From assembly GCA_963806955.1 (NCBI GenBank), contig CAWDZG010000001.1, positions 682,001 to 746,000 of the forward strand: 64,000 nt of DNA, read 5' to 3'. Each line of letters opens with the position of its first letter. The first letter of the stretch is position 1. Under the pieces are notes generated by a model that searched no databases, had not been told where the DNA came from, and saw nothing but the letters and a program-made list of their open reading frames with translations. This DNA is from Gaiellasilicea sp963806955 (GTDB taxonomy: Bacteria > Actinomycetota > Thermoleophilia > Gaiellales > Gaiellaceae). This document shows positions 1 through 7,261 of the stretch, piece by piece. Made by a program: the position numbers and the translations under genes.

Positions 1-560
1 TTCCAGACCTGGTAGCCCGTCTCGAGATCGCCGAGGTCGTGGCCACGCTCGGCCAGCCGGAGCGGCTGCGCGGCGTCCGGCGAGACGCGGTACTGGTACC
101 AGGAGATCTCCCACGCGACGGTGACGACCATCTCACCGCTGACACCCGAGAGCGGGACGATCGACGCCTTCGGGGAACCGAGGCTCTTGGCGACGCCGGC
201 GACCGTGCGCCGGTGCGGGCTCGAGTTGAAGAGGTCGGCCGCCTCGACGACGGCGAGCTCGGGCTCGGACAGCCGGCGCAGGATCGGCTCCGGTGCGACC
301 GGCGCCTCCTCGGCGCGGCGCGAGGTGCCGAGCAGGCTCCCCCAGCGGCTCTTGCGGCGCCGCTCCTCGAGCGAGACCTTCGGCATGGAGGGGCTCCCCT
401 CGCGCAGCCAGCCGTGCTCGAGCGCGATCTCGGCGCAGAGCGGGCAGACGTCGACGTACTCGCCACCGTCGGGGGAGAACCGGATCGCGTGCTCTCCCAT
501 CAGCAGCGAGCGCTCGCAGATCGCACAGACCCTCGAGGTGCCGATGCGGGTCACACGCAT
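1..560 (-). CDS. Zinc-motif hypothetical protein, 3' end cut by window edge
   Basis: The reading frame opens at an ATG (complement of 558-560) and stays open to the window edge, giving at least 186 residues. The N-terminus has two CxxC pairs about 25 residues apart (VCAICERS and DVCPLCAE), a likely zinc ribbon. A basic stretch (LEERRRKSRW) follows, then an alpha/beta-looking segment. A TACGGT box (567-572) ends six bases before the ATG, so the transcript is probably leaderless. I do not recognise the family. The zinc pairs suggest a nucleic-acid or protein contact, but no function can be assigned. The 573-609 gap to the next gene, transcribed in the same direction, holds nothing I recognise. 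Confidence 0.7.
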   Translation of the reverse strand, partial: MRVTRIGTSRVCAICERSLLMGEHAIRFSPDGGEYVDVCPLCAEIALEHGWLREGSPSMPKVSLEERRRKSRWGSLLGTSRRAEEAPVAPEPILRRLSEPELAVVEAADLFNSSPHRRTVAGVAKSLGSPKASIVPLSGVSGEMVVTVAWEISWYQYRVSPDAAQPLRLAERGHDLGDLETGYQVW

Positions 561-609
561 CCGCCGACCGTAGCAAACACTCCTGTGTTATCCACAGGCC
601 CGGTCGGCA

Positions 610-2664
610 TCAGTGCGACGCGGCGGCTTCGCGCTCGCGTTTGGTCTCCTCGATCACTTTTTGGGCCACGTGTGACGGCACCTCGTCATAGCGGAGGAAG
701 TGCATCGAGTAGTCCCCCCTGCCGCCCGTGATCGACGTCAGGGTCTGCAGGTAGGTGAGCATCTCGGCCATCGGCACCTCTGCCCTGATCGTCGTCATCC
801 CGGACGCGGGCTCCATCCCGTGCAGGCGTCCCCGGCGGGAGTTGAGGTCGCCGTTGACCGCGCCGACCGCCTCGTCCGGCACGGTGACCTCGAGCTCCAT
901 GATCGGCTCGAGCAGGGCCGGCTCCGCCTTGGCGTAGGCGTCCTTGAAGGCCATCGAGCCGGCGATCTTGAACGCCATCTCCGACGAGTCGACCGTGTGG
1001 TAGGAGCCGTCGACGAGCAGCACGCGCACGCCCTGCACCGGCGCGCCCGCCAGCTCGCCGTGGTGCATCGCCTCCTGGATCCCCTTGTCGACGGCGGGCC
1101 GGAAGCCCTGCGGGATCACACCGCCGACGATCTTGTCGACGAACTCGTAGCCGACGTTGCCGTCGATCGGCTCGAGCACGATCGTGCAGTCGCCGAACTG
1201 GCCGCGCCCGCCCGTCTGCTTCTTGTAGCGCGCGTGGGCCTTCGACTCCTTCCTGATCGTCTCCAGGTAGGGCACACGCGGCGGGTGCAGGTCGACGTCG
1301 ACGCCGAACCGGCGCTTGGCCCGGCCGAGCGCGACCTCGACGTGCATCTGGCTCATCCCGGAGAGGATCTCCTCGCCCGTCTGCTGGTCGCGACGGAGCC
1401 GCAGCGTCGGATCCTCCTCGGCGAGCCGCCTGACGGCCTGCGCGACCTTCTCCTCGTCGCCCTTCACCTTCGGCGTCACGGCGAAGCTCATCACGGGCTC
1501 GGGGAAGCCGATCTCGGGCACGTCCGTCTCGACCTCCCGGTCGAGCAGGAGATCGCCGGTCTGCACCTCCTTCAGCTTGGCGACCGCCCCGATGTCCCCC
1601 GGCCCGAACTCCTCGGCGGGGATGTGCTCCTTCCCCTGCTGGAAGAGGAGCGAGCCCATCCGCTCCTTCGCGTGTGTCCGGGCGTCGACGAGCGTCTGGT
1701 CGGGCCGGACGGAGCCCTGGAGGACGCGAAAGAGGTTGATCCGGCCCGCGAACGGGTCGGCGATCGTCTTGAAGACGAACGCAGCCGTCTCCGCGCCGTC
1801 GATGTGCGTGATCGAACCGGCCTTCGCCGGCGACGGCACGCCCTCGACGATCAGGTCGAGCAGCGCGTGGCTGCCGAGGTTCTTCGTCGCCACGCCACAT
1901 GCGACCGGGAAGACCTCGCCACGGGTGACCGCATCCTTGAGCGCGTGCGCGACCTCCTCGACACCGAGCTCCCCGCCCTCGAGGTACTTCTCCATCAGCG
2001 CCTCGTCGGTCTGGACGACCTCGTCGAGCAGCTTTTCCCGGTACTCCTGCACGAGCCCGGCCATGTCGTCCGGGATCGGCCCCGGCTCGGGCTCCTTGGC
2101 GCCGTCCGGGCTCGTGTACGCACAGAGGTGGAGCACGTCGACGATCCCCGTCAGTTCGTGCTCGGACCCGATCGGGAGATGAACGGCGACGCAACGCGGC
2201 GAGAGCTGCTCCTGCAGCTGGCCGAGCGCGCGGAAGAAGTCGGCGCGCTCGCGGTCGAGCATGTTCACGAAGAGAACGCGGGCGAGCCCGAGCTCGTCGG
2301 CGCGCTTCCAGACGCGGGTCGTGCCCACCTCGACACCCATGACGCCGCTGAGCACGACGAGCGCACCTTCGACGACGCGGAGCGCACAACGCGACTCGCC
2401 CTGGAAGCTCGGGTCGCCCGGCACGTCCACGAGGTTGAGCTTCCGCTCCTGCCACTCCGCGTGCGTGAGCGACAGCGCGATCGACATCTTCCGCTGCTGC
2501 TCGTCGTCGTCCCAGTCCGCGACCGTCGAGCCCGCGTCGATCGTGCCGAGCCGGGTCGTCTCGCCTGCCTGGTAGAGCAGCGCCTCCACGAGCGAGGTCT
2601 TGCCCGTGCCGCGATGGCCGACGACGGCGACGTTGCGGATCTTTCCGGGCTCGAATGCGGGCAT
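610..2664 (-). CDS. EF-G-like translational GTPase with altered catalytic residue
   Basis: 684 residues, full EF-G length, with GTP-binding domain first, then domain II, the domain IV region (YKKQTGGRGQFGDC at about 480) and a C-terminal domain V. The P-loop is GHRGTGKTS (16-24). The G3 motif reads DVPGD (80-84) where elongating EF-G has DTPGH, so the histidine that positions the attacking water is replaced by Asp84. G4 reads NMLD (134-137) instead of NKMD. This is a paralogue of the EF-G2/FusA2-like group rather than housekeeping EF-G. It may bind GTP but hydrolyse it slowly. The ATG is preceded by a GGAGGAT ribosome site. Role unknown: ribosome-associated stress or recycling functions are possible. 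It stands alone, with no str-operon neighbours (rpsL, rpsG, tuf). Confidence 0.85.
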   Translation of the reverse strand: MPAFEPGKIRNVAVVGHRGTGKTSLVEALLYQAGETTRLGTIDAGSTVADWDDDEQQRKMSIALSLTHAEWQERKLNLVDVPGDPSFQGESRCALRVVEGALVVLSGVMGVEVGTTRVWKRADELGLARVLFVNMLDRERADFFRALGQLQEQLSPRCVAVHLPIGSEHELTGIVDVLHLCAYTSPDGAKEPEPGPIPDDMAGLVQEYREKLLDEVVQTDEALMEKYLEGGELGVEEVAHALKDAVTRGEVFPVACGVATKNLGSHALLDLIVEGVPSPAKAGSITHIDGAETAAFVFKTIADPFAGRINLFRVLQGSVRPDQTLVDARTHAKERMGSLLFQQGKEHIPAEEFGPGDIGAVAKLKEVQTGDLLLDREVETDVPEIGFPEPVMSFAVTPKVKGDEEKVAQAVRRLAEEDPTLRLRRDQQTGEEILSGMSQMHVEVALGRAKRRFGVDVDLHPPRVPYLETIRKESKAHARYKKQTGGRGQFGDCTIVLEPIDGNVGYEFVDKIVGGVIPQGFRPAVDKGIQEAMHHGELAGAPVQGVRVLLVDGSYHTVDSSEMAFKIAGSMAFKDAYAKAEPALLEPIMELEVTVPDEAVGAVNGDLNSRRGRLHGMEPASGMTTIRAEVPMAEMLTYLQTLTSITGGRGDYSMHFLRYDEVPSHVAQKVIEETKREREAAASH

Positions 2665-2715
2665 GCGAACGGATCCTCCTCGGCTGGGTGCGCTGGCTGC
2701 GAAATCCTAACGCGG

Positions 2716-4083
2716 TTACGCGGTCAGCTGACTGCTCGGCCGGACGTTCTGGTTCCCGTGGAAGAGATTGTCGGGGTCGTAGCGCTCCTTCACCTCCGTC
2801 AGGCGCTCGTAGCTCTCGCCGAAGCCGGCGCGGACGCGGTCGTCGCCCTCGTCACCGATGAAGTTGAGGTAGACGCCGCCGCTCTTCCACGGTGCGAAGA
2901 CCTCCCTGGCTGCCCGGCCCCACGCGATGTGCTCCTCGTCGCGGTCCGCGCCCTCCCACACGCAGAAGGGGTGAAGGACGTAGGCCGCGTCGCGCTTCGC
3001 CAGGGGCGAGTCATCGCGACGAGACACCTCGCCACCCCAGGGCAGGACGAGCATCTGCGTGAAGCTGAGCGGCATCTGCTCGCCGTAGGCGACGATCGCG
3101 TCGAGCGCCTCGTCCGGCAGGGCGTCGACGTACTCGGCTGTCCACCAGTTCCGCTTGCCGGGCGGGTCGTCGATCATGCTCTGCAGCGCCGTGTAGGGGA
3201 TCTCGCCGTAGAGGTCGGCGATCGGCTCGGCGACCTCGCGGAGCGGACGCAGTGCCTCTTCGCCCTCCGCCACGGGGCCGTTCCACATCCCGGCCGTGAC
3301 CGCGACGCGCTTGCCGTGCCACTCCGGCGGGATGAAGTCCTCGGGCGGCGCCGCGATGTAGCCGAATGCCAGCCCCGCCTGATCCGGCCCCGGCGAGTGA
3401 AAGTCCCTGAAGGCCCCGGCGAGCGCGCGGCCGTGCGCCGGATCGTAGGCGGCGAGGCCGCCGAACACCGTCGGGCCGACCGGATGCAGCTCCAGCTCGA
3501 GTGTGGTGACGACACCGAAGTTGCCGCCGCCGCCGCGGAGCGCCCAGAGCAGGTCGGAATGGCTGTTCTCGTCCGCGCGCACCCGCTCGCCCGAGGCGAG
3601 GACGACCTCGGCCGCGACGAGGCTGTCGCAGGCGAGCCCGTGCGAGCGCTCGAGCCAGCCGGAGCCGCCGCCGAGCGTCAGCCCGGCGACGCCGGTCGAG
3701 GAAACGCGGCCGCCGGTCGTCGCCAGGCCGTGCGCCTGCGTCGCAGCGTCCAGCTCGGCCCACGTCAGGCCGGCACCCGCCCGGACGCGCCTCGCCTCCG
3801 GATCGACCGAGATCTCGGTCAGCAGCCTGACGTCGATCACGAGCCCGCCGTCGCACAGAGACATTCCGGCGACCGAGTGGCCTCCCGCTCGGACCGCGAC
3901 TTCGGTGCCCGTGTCGCGCGCCCAGCGTACGCACGCGGCGACGTCGGCCTCGTTCGCGCAGCGCGCGATCGCGCCGGGGCGACGGTCGATCATCGCGTTG
4001 AACAGCGTGCGCGCATCGTCGTAGCCTGCGTCGCCGGGCTCGATCAGATCTCCTTCGAGCGAGCGTGCCAGATCATCGAACAT
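2716..4083 (-). CDS. FAD-linked oxidoreductase, berberine bridge enzyme type
   Basis: 455 residues. The N-terminal PCMH-type FAD domain contains VRAGGHSVAG, whose His69 is the usual 8-alpha-histidyl FAD attachment site. The second covalent site of bicovalent members (Cys in a CPxVGxxG motif) is absent, since the equivalent stretch reads RVSSTGVAGLTLGGG, so single covalent attachment is expected. The C-terminus YDPDNLFHGNQNV matches the BBE domain end. No signal peptide, so cytosolic. Substrate unknown: the family oxidises alcohols, sugars or secondary metabolites and passes electrons to O2. A GGAAGGCGG ribosome site precedes the ATG. Neighbours give no pathway hint. Confidence 0.9.
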   Translation of the reverse strand: MFDDLARSLEGDLIEPGDAGYDDARTLFNAMIDRRPGAIARCANEADVAACVRWARDTGTEVAVRAGGHSVAGMSLCDGGLVIDVRLLTEISVDPEARRVRAGAGLTWAELDAATQAHGLATTGGRVSSTGVAGLTLGGGSGWLERSHGLACDSLVAAEVVLASGERVRADENSHSDLLWALRGGGGNFGVVTTLELELHPVGPTVFGGLAAYDPAHGRALAGAFRDFHSPGPDQAGLAFGYIAAPPEDFIPPEWHGKRVAVTAGMWNGPVAEGEEALRPLREVAEPIADLYGEIPYTALQSMIDDPPGKRNWWTAEYVDALPDEALDAIVAYGEQMPLSFTQMLVLPWGGEVSRRDDSPLAKRDAAYVLHPFCVWEGADRDEEHIAWGRAAREVFAPWKSGGVYLNFIGDEGDDRVRAGFGESYERLTEVKERYDPDNLFHGNQNVRPSSQLTA

Positions 4084-4143
4084 CGAAACCGCCTTCCCGA
4101 CCCCTTACCTCCTCCGAGCCTACTCCTCCGGGCCGGAAGGGAC

Positions 4144-4926
4144 CTACGAGGGCGTTCGAGCGGCCGCGGCGCCGCCGAGGCGCGCCTTCAGGCGCAGGAT
4201 CGCCTTCGTGTGCAGCTGCGAGACGCGTGACTCGGTCACGCCCAGCACCTCGCCGATCTCGCGCAGCGTCAGCTCCTCGTAGTAGTACAGCGTGACGACG
4301 AGCTTCTCGCGCTCGGGCAGCCGGGCGATCGACTCGCCGAGCGCCTCGCGCATCTCGGTCTGAGCGAGCGCCGATTGCGGCTCGGGCCCCTGCGTGTCCT
4401 CGATCGTGTCGATCAGCGCGATCTGGTCGCCGCCTGCCGACACGGTCCAAAGCTCGTCGAGGGCCGCGATCGAGGAGCGCGAGATCTCCGTCAGGCTCGC
4501 CCCGAGCTCGTCCTCGGTGAGACCGAGCTTGTCCGCGATCTCCTCGTCGGTCGGAGCACGGTGGAGCTTCTTCTCCAGCTCGGCGATCGCACGCTCGATG
4601 TCGCGCGCGCGCGCTCGCACCGAGCGCGGCACCCAGTCGAGCGCGCGCAGCTCGTCGATGATCGCGCCCTTGATCCGCGCGATCGCGTAGGTCTCGAACT
4701 TGATCTCCCGGTCCGGGTCGTAGCGCTCGATCGCACCGATCAGGCCGAGCAGCCCGTACGAGACGAGATCACCCTCGTCCACGTGGGCAGGCAGGCCGCT
4801 GCCGAGGCGGCCGGCAACGAACTTGACGAGCGGCGCGTAGGTCAGGATCAGCCGGTCGCGTGCCGCCCGGTCATTGGACTTCCGGTACTGCTGCCAGAGC
4901 GCGCTCGTGTCCTCGACCTTCGCCAT
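4144..4926 (-). CDS. whiG: RNA polymerase sigma factor, WhiG/FliA family
   Basis: 260 residues, the usual length for group-3 sigma factors of the FliA/WhiG type. Region 2 (about 30-100) contains DLVSYGLLGLIGAIERYD and KFETYAIARIKG. Region 3 has KLHRAPTDEEIADKLGL. Region 4 ends with the helix-turn-helix LREIGEVLGVTESRVSQ. WhiG controls sporulation in Streptomyces and FliA controls flagella elsewhere; no flagellar or whi genes lie nearby, so the regulon is open. A TATTCT box (complement of 4933-4938) ends six bases before the ATG, implying leaderless transcription. The family is secure; the symbol is by similarity only. Confidence 0.88.
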   Translation of the reverse strand: MAKVEDTSALWQQYRKSNDRAARDRLILTYAPLVKFVAGRLGSGLPAHVDEGDLVSYGLLGLIGAIERYDPDREIKFETYAIARIKGAIIDELRALDWVPRSVRARARDIERAIAELEKKLHRAPTDEEIADKLGLTEDELGASLTEISRSSIAALDELWTVSAGGDQIALIDTIEDTQGPEPQSALAQTEMREALGESIARLPEREKLVVTLYYYEELTLREIGEVLGVTESRVSQLHTKAILRLKARLGGAAAARTPS

Positions 4927-4945
4927 GGCGAGAGAATACGCCGCG

Positions 4946-5119
4946 TCAGCGCGATCTCTTGCTCAAGAGACGCAGCGACATCGTCAACATCCAACCTCCG
5001 AGGGCGGCGGCGGCGGCCGCGACGACCCACACCCCGGCCCGCGCCCCCGCGAATGCGATCCCCAGGAAGCCGACCGCCAGGACGAGGAAGAGCAGCCCGA
5101 GCGCATGTCGCTGGCTCAT
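4946..5119 (-). CDS. Small two-helix membrane protein
   Basis: 57 residues from the ATG at 5117-5119. An upstream in-frame start would run through the tRNA gene, so the internal Met is chosen. Two hydrophobic helices (about residues 7-24 and 28-47) are followed by a basic tail, LRLLSKRSR, giving an inner-membrane protein with a positive cytosolic C-terminus. It lies just upstream of the sigma factor on the same strand (19-base gap) and may be cotranscribed. No family recognised. Confidence 0.6.
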   Translation of the reverse strand: MSQRHALGLLFLVLAVGFLGIAFAGARAGVWVVAAAAAALGGWMLTMSLRLLSKRSR

Positions 5120-5130
5120 CCGGGCAAGGC

Positions 5131-5136
5131 TACAAT
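5131..5136 (+). promoter_or_regulatory. -10 box of the tRNA-Trp promoter
   Basis: TACAAT sits 13 bases before the tRNA 5' end, the expected -10 position for a short leader. No convincing -35 hexamer is seen. It overlaps the promoter region of the divergent 57-residue protein gene. Confidence 0.55.
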
Positions 5137-5149
5137 CCGCCTCACGCAG

Positions 5150-5222
5150 AGGGGCGTAGCTCAGTTGGTAGAGCGTCGGTCTCCAAAACCGAATGTCGCA
5201 GGTTCGAGTCCTGTCGCCCCTG
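5150..5222 (+). tRNA. tRNA-Trp (CCA)
   Basis: A 73-base cloverleaf. The acceptor stem AGGGGCG (5150-5156) pairs with CGCCCCT (5215-5221), followed by discriminator G5222. The D arm contains TAGCTCAGTTGGTAGAGC. The anticodon stem TCGGT/ACCGA encloses loop CTCCAAA with anticodon CCA at 5183-5185. The T arm is GGTTCGAGTCC. CCA is not encoded at the 3' end. This is probably the single tryptophan tRNA of the genome. It is followed within six bases by a tandem repeat array whose first hairpin may end the transcript. Confidence 0.97.
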
Positions 5223-5227
5223 TTTCT

Positions 5228-5522
5228 GCGCAAGATCGAGATCCGCAGGGGCGGATCTCGATCGCGCTAAGACCCTGAAGGGTCGCTCCGCTCCCACCAT
5301 TGGCGCAAGATCGAGATCCGCAGGGCGGATCTCAATCGCGCAAGACCCCTGAAGGGTCGCTTCGCTCCCACCATTGGCGCAAGATCGAGATCCGCAGGGC
5401 GGATCTCAATCGCGCAAGACCCCTGAAGGGTCGCTCCGCTCCCACCACCCGCGCAAGGTCGGAGATCCGCAGAAGCGGAACCCCAACTGCGCAAAGACCC
5501 CTGAAGGGTCGCTTCGCTCCCA
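5228..5522 (+). repeat. Four ~74-bp tandem repeats, each with two inverted repeats
   Basis: Units begin at 5228, 5303, 5377 and 5451, with spacings of 75, 74 and 74. Units 2 and 3 are almost identical, unit 1 has a few differences and unit 4 is the most diverged. Each of units 1-3 carries GAGATCCGC paired with GCGGATCTC (or CTCAAT-type variants) around a 3-4 base loop. All four carry GACCC-CTGAA-GGGTC followed by GCTYCGCTCCCA. The array fills the 365-base gap between tRNA-Trp and the next gene; no gene was found in it. Open frames crossing it in several phases are artefacts of the repeat. It resembles a REP/BIME-like intergenic repeat. Confidence 0.85.
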
Positions 5523-5587
5523 AGACCAATGGGGCGAGTGGTTACGGCAGGACGCGTCGCCGCTGTCCAGGGTGTACGGTCTGCGGC

Positions 5588-5857
5588 GTGAGACGAGGGG
5601 TCGTCGCTGCGGTCGTGCTCGCGCTCGGCGCGGCACTCGTGCTGATGGTTCGCGACGCCGCGATGGGCGGCGACTGGCCGGGCTGGGACGAGGGCTGGGC
5701 GCTCGTCGTCTTCCCGCTCGGGATCCCGTTCGTCCTCTACACCGAGCGCCTGCTCAGGCACGACGTGCGGCCGGCCCGAGCCGCGGCCTACAGCACGCTC
5801 GCGATGTGGTTCTGGGGTGCCGTCATCTTCGGCGCCTGGCACATGCTCGGTACCTGA
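5588..5857 (+). CDS. Small membrane protein (three predicted helices)
   Basis: 89 residues from GTG 5588, chosen because upstream sequence in frame is the tandem repeat and a TACGGT box ends seven bases before it. Hydrophobic segments lie at about 4-21 (VVAAVVLALGAALVLMV), 35-49 (ALVVFPLGIPFVLYT) and 66-83 (YSTLAMWFWGAVIFGAW). The short loops contain conserved-looking GDWPGWDEGW. No family recognised. Inner membrane location is inferred from hydropathy alone. Confidence 0.65.
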   Translation: MRRGVVAAVVLALGAALVLMVRDAAMGGDWPGWDEGWALVVFPLGIPFVLYTERLLRHDVRPARAAAYSTLAMWFWGAVIFGAWHMLGT

Positions 5858-6014
5858 TCCGGGGATGCCTGCTCACCCGGTTCGAGGACACGACCACGCG
5901 TGGATCGCGTCTACCCTGCTTCCGGGCGCGCCCCGCGACCCGCCGTCCGAGCCGAAGGGCTCGTGGTCACGATCGTGTTGTGGGAGCGGCCGCGCTCCCC
6001 GGGCGCGCCCCTTA

Positions 6015-6170
6015 CTACCCGTCTTCGAACTCGCGCCGCGCGCAGTCGGCGCAGTAGACCCAGACCTCGGACGTCTCCTCGTACAGATACGCCTTCCAGC
6101 CGCGTCCGTCGTCGGAGCGCGCACCGCACTCGAGGCAATCGAGCACGAGCGTGACGAGATGCTCGGGCAT
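6015..6170 (-). CDS. Small zinc-ribbon protein
   Basis: 51 residues from the ATG at 6168-6170. Two CxxC pairs (DCLECGARS and VYCADCARREF) are separated by about 23 residues containing GRGWKAYLYEE, a classic single zinc-ribbon layout. Longer in-frame extensions upstream have no coding character, so the internal Met was chosen. Function unknown. Downstream on this strand, 5982-5999 (GGGAGCG/CGCTCCC with a four-base loop) could act as its terminator but lacks a T run. Confidence 0.65.
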   Translation of the reverse strand: MPEHLVTLVLDCLECGARSDDGRGWKAYLYEETSEVWVYCADCARREFEDG

Positions 6171-6299
6171 GCTCTGTTCCACCGGAACCTCACGGGTCGC
6201 TGACCGGGGGAACCTCGCAGGAGCGGCAGCCCCAGGCAAGCCCCCCACGCGGAAACTTGGAGGAAATTCCGGAAAATCCAACAAGCGGACACCCCCTCC

Positions 6300-6449
6300 T
6301 CCTCGTGGCCGCCCGAAGTGTTGGGGGTGTACGCAGTTACGGCCGCCGCTCGTCGCTTCGCGAAGCTGCCGTGTCAGCAATATGCCACTCTCCTGGGGGC
6401 AAAGCAACGGAAGCAAGGGACTTTCGGCAGGCTGCCGAAAGGGAGGCGG
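6300..6449 (+). promoter_or_regulatory. Possible structured 5' leader of the RodZ-tail-like gene
   Basis: The 279 bases between the divergent zinc-ribbon gene and the next start contain no gene. Just upstream of the GGGAGG ribosome site lies CTTTCGGCAG-G-CTGCCGAAAG (6421-6441), a perfect 10-base inverted repeat able to mask that site. Before it come GCAATATGCC (6378-6387) and GGGGGCAAAGC (6396-6406). The order GCAA..CC, then GCAAAGC, then a terminal GGCAG..CTGCCGA helix loosely resembles a class-I cyclic-di-GMP (GEMM) aptamer. The GAAA tetraloop of that class is not seen. Treat as a candidate only. Confidence 0.3.
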
Positions 6450-6968
6450 ATGCACCGACCGTCGGCCTCGGACGCACTGTTCTGGTTTCTCGCGCTGCTG
6501 AGCGCGGTCGCGCTCGGCGTGCTCGTGCTCGTCCTCGCCGGCGCGATCTCGGTCGAGTCGCCCCCCGAACCGGCAGCAGCGCCCGAGACACTCGACGCGC
6601 CACCTGGGACCACGGCGCTCTCCCGCACCGCGGCGGAGCCCGCCCCCACGCCCTCGAGAGCCGCGACGACGGGGTCTGCGCCCGCCCCGACGCCACCGCC
6701 CGCCGACGAACTCGCTGTCGTCGTCGTCACCGCAACGCGGGGGGACAGCTGGGTCTCCGCGCGTCAGGGCTCCGAGTCAGGGCCCGTGCTCGAGGAGCGT
6801 CTGCTGGCACAGGGCGAGTCGATCCGACTCGAGGGAGACCGCGTCTGGCTCTCGCTCGGCGCGGCCGGGAACGTCGACCTGACAGTCGACGGAAAGCCAC
6901 GCACTCTGGGCACCGGCACCGTGTCGGGCGTGCTGACGCCCGCGAAGGCCGCAGGGGCAACCTCGTGA
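6450..6968 (+). CDS. Membrane-anchored protein with RodZ C-terminal-like (DUF4115) domain
   Basis: 172 residues from the ATG at 6450, with GGGAGGC just upstream. A short cytosolic N-terminus is followed by one membrane helix (about 11-32, FWFLALLSAVALGVLVLVLA), a Pro/Ala/Thr-rich linker (35-90) and a beta-rich extracytoplasmic domain (about 93-165) containing SWVSAR, LLAQGESIRL, WLSLGAAGNVDLTVDG. That pattern matches the DUF4115 domain found at the C-terminus of RodZ, but the RodZ helix-turn-helix is missing. A cell-shape or envelope role is inferred only. It has an unusual leader with a hairpin next to the ribosome site. Confidence 0.7.
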   Translation: MHRPSASDALFWFLALLSAVALGVLVLVLAGAISVESPPEPAAAPETLDAPPGTTALSRTAAEPAPTPSRAATTGSAPAPTPPPADELAVVVVTATRGDSWVSARQGSESGPVLEERLLAQGESIRLEGDRVWLSLGAAGNVDLTVDGKPRTLGTGTVSGVLTPAKAAGATS

Positions 6969-6978
6969 GCCGCGCGAG

Positions 6979-7155
6979 CTAGGCGGAAGGACGGTCGAGC
7001 CGGAGCCGACCGGTCGCCTGTGCCTGGTCCGAACGAACGGCAGCCGCGCGGTTCGAGGACTCGACACGCCGCGCGAGCCGTACGAGCGGCTCGGCGAGAC
7101 CGAGGCGGGACATGAGCGTGAAACGTGACATCGGTGCTCTTTGCTCTCGGCGCAT
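6979..7155 (-). CDS. Small basic protein, uncertain
   Basis: 58 residues from ATG 7153-7155, or 50 from the Met at MSRFTLMSRLG. Arg-rich and amphipathic (LVRLARRVESSNRAAAV), with no recognisable family. Upstream on this strand TAAGAA (complement of 7169-7174) lies 13 bases before the ATG and TTGATT further up could serve as -35. Base composition is lower in GC upstream than in the neighbours. It could equally be an untranslated leader of something else. Confidence 0.4.
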   Translation of the reverse strand: MRREQRAPMSRFTLMSRLGLAEPLVRLARRVESSNRAAAVRSDQAQATGRLRLDRPSA

Positions 7156-7261
7156 AGTGGCTCCGTTCTTATCCCCCAATGTGTTGATTCCTACACGCTC
7201 CATCGGACGCGCGCCGCCCGGTCCGACCGGCGCAGGCTGCCGGCTCCGTTAGGCTCGCGGC

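Noticed and set aside
700..4230. Very long plus-strand open frame (about 1,170 codons) opposite the EF-G-like and oxidoreductase genes
   Set aside because: It is antisense to two clearly recognisable proteins and rich in Arg, Asp and Val in the way typical of GC-rich shadow frames.
5228..5522. CRISPR array
   Set aside because: Units are contiguous and nearly identical with no unique spacers, and no cas genes occur in the window.
5300..5587. Long open frames through the tandem repeats, on both strands, apparently fused to the following gene
   Set aside because: The same short peptide recurs in several frames because the DNA repeat has a length not divisible by three. There is no coding bias and the real start is GTG 5588.
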